From positions 1 through 5,049 of the forward strand of contig JALUXN010000324.1 in the NCBI GenBank assembly GCA_027018975.1: a DNA stretch of 5,049 bases, read 5' to 3'. The position numbers and the translations under genes were made by a program. The notes beneath the pieces were generated by a model, which was not told where the DNA came from, searched no databases, and was given only the letters and a program-made list of their open reading frames with translations. Below, one piece after another: positions 1-4,274 of this stretch. Each line of letters begins with the position of its first letter. The stretch's first letter is position 1. This stretch comes from Mariprofundaceae bacterium (GTDB taxonomy: Bacteria; Pseudomonadota; Zetaproteobacteria; Mariprofundales; Mariprofundaceae).

Positions 1-160
1 CCGATGTGTCGGTCTGCAACGCCTCCAGACTGCGCAGCGGCGCCGGCTGCAGGGGTTCATCATGATAGCGCGCACATCCAGCCAGCAGCAGCGTAACCAT
101 CACCCACACGCCGACCGGTTGTGTGACCGGTCGCATGCGTGCATGGGCGAGCCTCGGCAT
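1..160 (-). CDS. TolC-family outer-membrane efflux lipoprotein, N-terminal fragment
   Basis: Only the first 53 codons are in the window and the reading frame is open at base 1. The translation begins with an arginine-containing stretch, then a short hydrophobic segment ending in LLLAGC, a signal-peptidase II lipobox with the acylated cysteine at residue 29, or 21 if the second ATG (134-136) is used. The mature start ARYHDEPLQP followed by proline- and leucine-rich sequence resembles the N-terminus of TolC/OprM-type outer-membrane channel lipoproteins, which often begin with an aromatic-Tyr-x-PL motif. Such proteins form the outer-membrane conduit of efflux pumps or type I secretion. The first ATG lies two bases after the stop of the GspN-like gene, so translation is probably coupled; no clear Shine-Dalgarno is seen before any candidate start. 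The lipoprotein call is secure; the TolC assignment is inference from a short N-terminus, and another outer-membrane lipoprotein is possible. Confidence 0.6.
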   Translation of the reverse strand, partial: MPRLAHARMRPVTQPVGVWVMVTLLLAGCARYHDEPLQPAPLRSLEALQTDTS

Positions 161-162
161 GG

Positions 163-993
163 TTATCGCGGTAACAGCGCCGGCTGCTGCAGGTTGCCGG
201 AGAGGGTGAAGCGCATCGCCTTGCCACCCAGCATCGCCGCCAATTCGGGTGCTGCGGCGTCCGCTTGAATCTTGATCTCGCCCTGCAGCGGCCATGTGAC
301 CGGCAGGCGCTCTGCTGCTGCCGCGACCGAGCCGTGCCCGTCGATCAAGAGGCGCGTGCCGCCACTGACCTGCCACGCCCACGGCTTGCCGCCATCTGTC
401 GTACCATCCGCAGTGAGATGCAGCTGATAATCACCCAGCGGTTTATCAATACCGGGGAAACGCACGGCGGCCGCCTGCCACTGCAGCGTCAGATCGAGCT
501 GCTGCGGAAAGCCGTCGGCGAGATGGAGTGTGGCCTTGCCAGCAAGTTGTAACTGACCGGCCAGCGGTACCGGCGCTTGCACCACGCCCTGCAACAGCTG
601 CTGCAGATCGGCGGCAGATGCGCTGGCATGGATCACCTGCAGTGTGAGCTGATCGGCTTGCAACGTGGCATCCAGTGTCGCGTGCACGCCTTGCCGCGCC
701 GCCTCGATATGCGCGGCTGGTGTCGTCAACAGCGAGAGCCAGTGTGGCAAGATCTGCAGTTGATCTAACACAAGCGGCTGGCGCATGCGGGCATTCTGAA
801 TTGTGCAGTGAGTCAAGTTGAGCCCTGTGCCGTGCAGCGCCAGCCTGTCGTAGTGCAGTGTGATGCCCTGCGCGCTGGCCAGTTGATCGATCTGGCTGCG
901 CAGCCACGCCTCCGGCTGCAGGCGTATCGCGGCGAAGAGCAGCAGCGCCGCGATGAAGATCCACAGCAGTGTCGAGCGGGAGAGCATGCGCAT
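163..993 (-). CDS. GspN/AsmA-like inner-membrane protein
   Basis: This 276-residue protein has a short positively charged N-terminus, one transmembrane segment at about residues 8-23, and then a long periplasmic region without further membrane spans. That region has alternating hydrophobic residues typical of beta-rich AsmA/GspN folds, for example the Leu/Gln-rich strands around residues 145-170 and 205-225. The C-terminus, residues 259-275, reads as a Phe-Thr-Leu-Ser-Gly-Asn-Leu-Gln-Gln-Pro motif, like the LSGxLxxP ending common in type II secretion protein N. GspN is an accessory inner-membrane protein of type II secretion, and its fold is related to AsmA-type envelope proteins. No other secretion genes are visible. 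The ATG shares one base with the hisS stop (TGATG), so translation is probably coupled; an ATG two codons later is the alternative start. The family assignment rests on architecture and the C-terminal motif, so a generic AsmA-like protein cannot be excluded. Confidence 0.55.
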   Translation of the reverse strand: MRMLSRSTLLWIFIAALLLFAAIRLQPEAWLRSQIDQLASAQGITLHYDRLALHGTGLNLTHCTIQNARMRQPLVLDQLQILPHWLSLLTTPAAHIEAARQGVHATLDATLQADQLTLQVIHASASAADLQQLLQGVVQAPVPLAGQLQLAGKATLHLADGFPQQLDLTLQWQAAAVRFPGIDKPLGDYQLHLTADGTTDGGKPWAWQVSGGTRLLIDGHGSVAAAAERLPVTWPLQGEIKIQADAAAPELAAMLGGKAMRFTLSGNLQQPALLPR

Positions 994-2237
994 CAGCCGC
1001 GCAGGGCGGCGATGGTGTCCGGCGTGAGTGTTACCTGCTGCTGTTCGCCGCTGGCCATGTTTTTCAAGCTCACACCGCCGGCGGCCATCTCGTCGCTGCC
1101 GATCACGGCGACAAAGCGCGCCCCTTCGCGGTCGGCCATTTTGAACTGCCGTTTGGCGCCGCCACCGCCACAGTGCACCACGCGCAAGCCGTGGCTACGC
1201 AATAGTGCCGCCTGCTGCAGCGCGTAGTCGGCGACCGCATCGCCCAATGCCACCACCGCCACATCGACCGCCGTCTCGTCGGCATCTTCAAGCAGCATCG
1301 CCAGCCGCTCCATGCCAGCGGCAAAACCGATCGCCGCGGTTGCCGGCCCTCCCAGCTCCTCGACCAGTCCGTCATAACGTCCGCCGGCCAGCACCGTCCC
1401 CTGCGTGCCAAGCTGATCGGTGACAATCTCAAAGGCCGTGCGATTGTAATAATCGAGTCCGCGCACGATGCGCGCATTGATGCGATAAGGGATCTGCAGC
1501 GCCGCCAGTCCTTGTTTGAGGCCGCTGAAATGGGTGTCGCAGCCGTCACAGAGGTGGTCGATCATCTCCGGCGCATCGCTGAGCGCTGCCTGACAGCTCG
1601 CCACCTTGCAGTCGAGCACGCGCATCGGATTCTTCTCCATCCGCTCATGGCAAGTTGCGCAGAGCTGACCGGCACGATCGCGCAGAAACGTCACCAGTGC
1701 ATCGCGATAGGCCGGCCGGCAGGCGTGACAGCCGAGCGAATTGATCTCAAGCGTTAGATCACGCAAGCCAAGCTCCTGCAAAAAGGTGTGCGCCATCGCC
1801 AGCAGCTCTGCATCAGCCACCGGCCCCGCCGCGCCGAACATCTCCACGCCGATCTGCTGAAACTGGCGCAGCCGCCCCTTCTGCGGCCGCTCGCGGCGGA
1901 ACATCGGACCGACATAGTACCAGCGCTGCTCGCCGGCGCGGGTCAAACCGCCCTGCAGATAGGCGCGCACACTGCCCGCCGTCCCCTCTGGTCGCAGGCA
2001 GATATGATCGCCGCCCTGATCGGTGAAGGCGTACATCTCCTTGGAGACAATGTCGGTCGCCTCGCCGATACTGCGCACAAACAGCTCCGTCGGCTCCAGC
2101 ACCGGCAGCCGCACCTCGGAGAAGGCATAACGCCCGAACACCTGCCGCGCCGCCCTCTCAATCCGCTGCCAGCGCCGCACATCCGCCGGCAAACCATCAT
2201 GAATGCCGCGAATACTCTGCAATAATTTCCCTGCCAT
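993..2237 (-). CDS. hisS: histidine--tRNA ligase (HisRS)
   Basis: Cytoplasmic class II aminoacyl-tRNA synthetase that charges tRNA-His using ATP. The 414-residue product is close to the 424 of E. coli. In order: SIRGIHDGLP near residue 7; motif 1 around 30-53; RPEGT at 82-86; motif 2 at 110-130 with FRRERPQKGR; the HisA loop RGLDYYNRT at 259-267, whose first Arg matches catalytic Arg259 of E. coli; the HisB loop AGGRYDGL near 284-291; motif 3 IGFAAGMERL at 303-312; and an anticodon-binding domain from about 325. The insertion domain holds four Cys pairs (170/173, 193/196, 210/215, 230/233), a pattern known from many non-enteric HisRS and possibly metal binding. The ATG at 2235-2237 is preferred because it has GGAG nine bases upstream and gives an N-terminus matching E. 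coli; the frame is open upstream to about 2291, but the extra residues look non-native. First gene of a tight hisS-gspN-like-tolC-like block. Confidence 0.97.
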   Translation of the reverse strand: MAGKLLQSIRGIHDGLPADVRRWQRIERAARQVFGRYAFSEVRLPVLEPTELFVRSIGEATDIVSKEMYAFTDQGGDHICLRPEGTAGSVRAYLQGGLTRAGEQRWYYVGPMFRRERPQKGRLRQFQQIGVEMFGAAGPVADAELLAMAHTFLQELGLRDLTLEINSLGCHACRPAYRDALVTFLRDRAGQLCATCHERMEKNPMRVLDCKVASCQAALSDAPEMIDHLCDGCDTHFSGLKQGLAALQIPYRINARIVRGLDYYNRTAFEIVTDQLGTQGTVLAGGRYDGLVEELGGPATAAIGFAAGMERLAMLLEDADETAVDVAVVALGDAVADYALQQAALLRSHGLRVVHCGGGGAKRQFKMADREGARFVAVIGSDEMAAGGVSLKNMASGEQQQVTLTPDTIAALRG

Positions 2238-2246
2238 CCGTTCAAA

Positions 2247-2250
2247 CTCC
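2247..2250 (-). promoter_or_regulatory. Shine-Dalgarno of hisS
   Basis: On the minus strand GGAG lies nine bases before the ATG at 2235-2237. No purine-rich site of this kind precedes the in-frame upstream ATG (2250-2252) or the earlier alternative start codons, so this site decides the hisS start. Confidence 0.75.
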
Positions 2251-2416
2251 ATATACAAACAACGCTCAACATCACTATCAGTCCACGGCACTCACCACGC
2301 AGTCACAGGGACACAGAGGAGATGCGGTCGTCCAATTTCGACATGATCGAGGATTCGATAATAAGAAAAAACCCGTTAACACAGTGGTTTAAGACCTGTT
2401 GAGGCTTAGGCGAAAA

Positions 2417-2432
2417 ACACCAACGGGGGTGT
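2417..2432 (-). terminator. Possible weak intrinsic terminator upstream of hisS
   Basis: On the minus strand ACACC pairs with GGTGT across a six-base loop, and the GGTGT arm runs directly into TTTTC. A five-pair stem with a short U run is at the weak end for an intrinsic terminator. It would lie about 180 bases before the hisS start and could separate hisS from transcripts entering from the mltG side. The same hairpin could instead be part of a structured RNA. Confidence 0.25.
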
Positions 2433-2620
2433 AGCAATGCTGGGACAAAGGCGCATGCCATTCAAGTGCGAAAGGGAGCCCGGCATAACTCTGAGGCTTG
2501 TATCGGGAGTCCATACAGCAATGGAGCACCGATTGCGGCCATTCGGGGATGGCGTAGTGGTGTTATCTATGGGAATGCGGAAAATTTAGGAATGCGATTG
2601 CCCTGCACAACAGGCAGACA

Positions 2621-2665
2621 AAACCCCTGCCACCGGGAAGAGGGGGAGGGAGGTGGCAGGGGTTT
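2621..2665 (-). terminator. Perfect 14-bp hairpin, terminator-like
   Basis: AAACCCCTGCCACC at 2621-2634 is exactly complementary to GGTGGCAGGGGTTT at 2652-2665, with a 17-base loop that is almost pure purine on the plus strand. Ten of the fourteen pairs are G-C. On the minus strand the stem is followed by a short T-rich run (TTTTGTCT), so it could end the pabC-mltG-DUF4911 transcript, though it lies about 370 bases after the last stop codon. On the plus strand the stem ends in TTT with no further U tract. It could also be a structural hairpin of a non-coding RNA. Confidence 0.5.
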
Positions 2666-2670
2666 CGAGG

Positions 2671-2835
2671 CGCTGTGTCGGCGTTGTGGCCTATAATACA
2701 ACTGAACCCTTTATGATAAGGTGGGCGCTGCACTCAAACATCAGGTATCCCGTCGGGATTCACACAATCTGAGAATATAAGCTCCCGTTCAGCACGCATC
2801 GGCCCAGAATTATAAGCCACAACGCCGACACAGCG
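2671..2835. repeat. 27-bp inverted repeat flanking a 111-bp centre
   Basis: The left arm (2671-2697) and right arm (2809-2835) are reverse complements over 27 positions with one mismatch, which would be a G-U pair in RNA. Pairing extends outwards by GTTTC (2662-2666) with GAAAC (2836-2840) if a four-base bulge is allowed. Each arm contains TATAAT at its inner end, reading inwards (plus strand 2692-2697, minus strand 2809-2814), with no good -35 box. Inside, CTGAAC (2702-2707) can pair with GTTCAG (2787-2792), and ATCCC (2747-2751) with GGGAT (2755-2759), so the whole segment can fold as one long hairpin. Interpretations are an invertible DNA segment, a small terminal-inverted-repeat element, or a structured RNA. 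No target-site duplication was found directly at the ends. Confidence 0.85.
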
Positions 2836-3031
2836 GAAACGAGTTGAGGCTATCGTCTGTGATCGGATAAAGCAAATGTTTTTTTATAACTGTTCAGCTC
2901 ACCCCACGGTTTGCCCGCTAGCTGCGTTGAACATGCTCATGTGCAGCAGCACACTGCGCGTGTTCGCCTTGTTGTCGAACAAACCATGGGCGATCTGAAT
3001 AGTTCCGGTTTTTTGCGTGATTGTGGTGGAT

Positions 3032-3283
3032 TTACTCGCGCATCCATTCGCGCACGATCTGCACTGGGAGATCATGCGGCAGGTTATTCAGCCAATCATG
3101 TAGCGACTGGCGCTGCGCCGGCGTGCTCCAGAGCTGCTGGTGGATGTGCTCGGCAGCGCCGTTCGGATCGAAACAGCGGACAATCGCCAGACCATCCTCT
3201 CCCTCGAGCAGCGACTGCAGGCGGAAGGAGTCACGCCGGGCGATGGCGATCTCGATGATCAGCGTCTGGTGATTATTTTCCAT
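3032..3283 (-). CDS. DUF4911-like small protein
   Basis: An 83-residue protein with no signal peptide or membrane segment. Residues 20-39, with the core GEDGLAIVR at 28-36 followed by CFDPNG, resemble the DUF4911 pattern of small proteins of unknown function in which an Ile/Val-rich strand with Gly-Leu-Ala-hydrophobic-Val-Arg precedes an acidic turn. The rest, from about residue 44, is predicted to be helical and ends in an amphipathic IVREWMRE. I assign no function. The ATG at 3281-3283 lies inside the end of mltG, giving an 11-base overlap, and GGAA seven to ten bases upstream may serve as a weak ribosome binding site. Upstream in-frame codons extend the frame to about 3451, but these are the mltG sequence in another frame and give an implausible Pro/Ser/Gly-rich N-terminus. 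The overlap implies co-expression with mltG. The family name comes from pattern recognition and was not checked by search. Confidence 0.72.
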   Translation of the reverse strand: MENNHQTLIIEIAIARRDSFRLQSLLEGEDGLAIVRCFDPNGAAEHIHQQLWSTPAQRQSLHDWLNNLPHDLPVQIVREWMRE

Positions 3284-4274
3284 CTGATTTCCGTTGCCGC
3301 TGCCGCTGCCGCTCGATGTGAATCCAGCGCCGCACATTGGCTTGATGATCGGCCAGCGTGGCGGCGAATTGGTGCCCACCGCTGCCATCGGCGACGAAAT
3401 AGAGAAACGGCACATCCGCCGGTGCGGCGGCGGCGCGTAGCGAGGCTTCACCGGGATTGCAGATCGGCGTTGGCGGCAACCCTTTGCGGGTGTAGGTGCT
3501 CCACGGGGTGTCGTGCGTCAGATCGCGCTTGTGGATGTTGCCGGAGAAGCTGCCGGTGGTGCGCCAGAGACCGTAGATGACTGTCGGATCCATCTGCAGC
3601 GGCATACCGCGCTGCAGACGGTTGCGGATCACCGCCGCCACCAGCGGCCGCTCTTTGGCTAGCCGCGTCTCCTTCTCGATAATTGAAGCGATAATCCGAA
3701 TCCGCTGCTGCGCGGATGCATCGCTGGTCAGCGAATTGAGGATGCGCTGCTGGGCGTGGATCATGCTGCGGATCAACAGCTGCTTGTCGATCGGTTTCAC
3801 ATATTGATAGGTCTCCGGCAGCAGTCGCCCCTCGATCTCCTTGCCGAGCAGCTGATGCATCACCGTCAGCCACTGCTGCGCATCGCCGGCCGTCTCTTTG
3901 GCCAGCAGCTGGGCAATCTCATCGCTGCGCAAGCCCTCGGGAATGGTGACCTGAAAACGCATCACATCGCCCTGCCGCAGCCGTTGCATGATCGTTTTCA
4001 GGGTGGCGGGCGCGGCAAAACGGTAGTAGCCGCTGCGCAGCTGGCCGCCACTATCCTCCATGCGCGCCAGCAAGCGGAAGGCGAGCGGTGAACGGATCAG
4101 GTCGTGTTCGGCCAGCAGTCGCGCAATGGTGGTGGTCGAAGCGCCCTTGGGGATCATCAGCTCGACCGGTTGCGCCGGTGCATGCTGCGTGCGCAGTTCT
4201 CCGAACAGCCAGGCACTGAAACCGATGCCAACCAGCAGCATGAGCAAGAACAGAATCACGATTTTTCTGATCAT
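3273..4274 (-). CDS. mltG: endolytic murein transglycosylase MltG (YceG family)
   Basis: Inner-membrane lytic transglycosylase that cleaves within nascent glycan strands and is thought to release them from the synthesis machinery. The 333-residue product (E. coli: 340) starts MIRK, then one transmembrane anchor at about residues 5-22, a LysM-like periplasmic subdomain near 37-71 (MIPKGASTTTIARLLAE), and the YceG catalytic domain. The catalytic glutamate lies in ASIIEKET, residues 196-203, so Glu200 corresponds to E. coli Glu218. DPTVIYGL (229-236), the YTRKGLPPTPICNPG segment (261-275) and the LYFVADGSGGH motif (291-301) are all present. The tail after about residue 320 is an Arg/Gln repeat. 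The ATG at 4272-4274 overlaps the pabC stop as ATGA, and a G-rich stretch just upstream may serve as ribosome binding site; the frame continues upstream into pabC, but that part is out-of-frame shadow. The tmk gene often found next is replaced by a DUF4911-like gene. Confidence 0.96.
   Translation of the reverse strand: MIRKIVILFLLMLLVGIGFSAWLFGELRTQHAPAQPVELMIPKGASTTTIARLLAEHDLIRSPLAFRLLARMEDSGGQLRSGYYRFAAPATLKTIMQRLRQGDVMRFQVTIPEGLRSDEIAQLLAKETAGDAQQWLTVMHQLLGKEIEGRLLPETYQYVKPIDKQLLIRSMIHAQQRILNSLTSDASAQQRIRIIASIIEKETRLAKERPLVAAVIRNRLQRGMPLQMDPTVIYGLWRTTGSFSGNIHKRDLTHDTPWSTYTRKGLPPTPICNPGEASLRAAAAPADVPFLYFVADGSGGHQFAATLADHQANVRRWIHIERQRQRQRKSDGK

Larger units (their letters stand above)
2238..3031. 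other. Gene-poor intergenic region rich in inverted repeats
   Basis: No coding sequence here shows a recognisable domain, a convincing ribosome binding site or the base use of the neighbouring genes. The largest open frame, a GTG-started stretch on the plus strand at 2466-2696, runs through a 14-bp hairpin and one arm of a 27-bp inverted repeat and is Gly/Arg/Cys-rich, so I do not call it a gene. The stretch contains the hisS leader (2238 to about 2330), short hairpins between 2417 and 2614, a perfect 14-bp hairpin, a large inverted repeat, a T7 run on the plus strand at 2879-2885 and overlapping hairpins at 2891-2981. I recognise no tRNA, rRNA, tmRNA, RNase P, SRP or familiar riboswitch signature in it. 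No strong sigma-70 promoter for hisS was found. Confidence 0.7.

Noticed and set aside
2238..2291. N-terminal extension of hisS to 2291
   Set aside because: The additional 18 residues have no counterpart in HisRS, and the only good Shine-Dalgarno precedes the ATG at 2235-2237.
2466..2696. GTG-started 76-codon open frame on the plus strand
   Set aside because: It crosses a 14-bp hairpin and one arm of the 27-bp inverted repeat, has no ribosome binding site, and its Gly/Arg/Cys-rich translation shows no domain I recognise.
2692..2697. TATAAT as a sigma-70 promoter driving plus-strand transcription
   Set aside because: No TTGACA-like hexamer lies 16-18 bases upstream and no extended -10 TG is present; retained only as part of the inverted-repeat finding.
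2771..2797. CTGAGA followed by a T/A-rich stretch, reminiscent of a TPP riboswitch
   Set aside because: The second conserved block with ACCUGAUCUGG is missing and no thiamine gene follows on either strand.
2671..2835. 6S RNA
   Set aside because: The size is close, but a near-perfect 27-bp closing stem and the lack of a recognisable central bubble do not fit what I know of 6S RNA.
2398..2842. Group II intron, retron or IS200/605-derived RNA
   Set aside because: No domain V-like GAAA-capped hairpin, no reverse transcriptase, TnpA or TnpB fragment, and no matching boundary sequence could be identified by eye.
3140..3580. Plus-strand open frames opposite mltG and the DUF4911-like gene
   Set aside because: Arg/Ala/Cys-rich antisense shadows of high-GC genes with no motifs.
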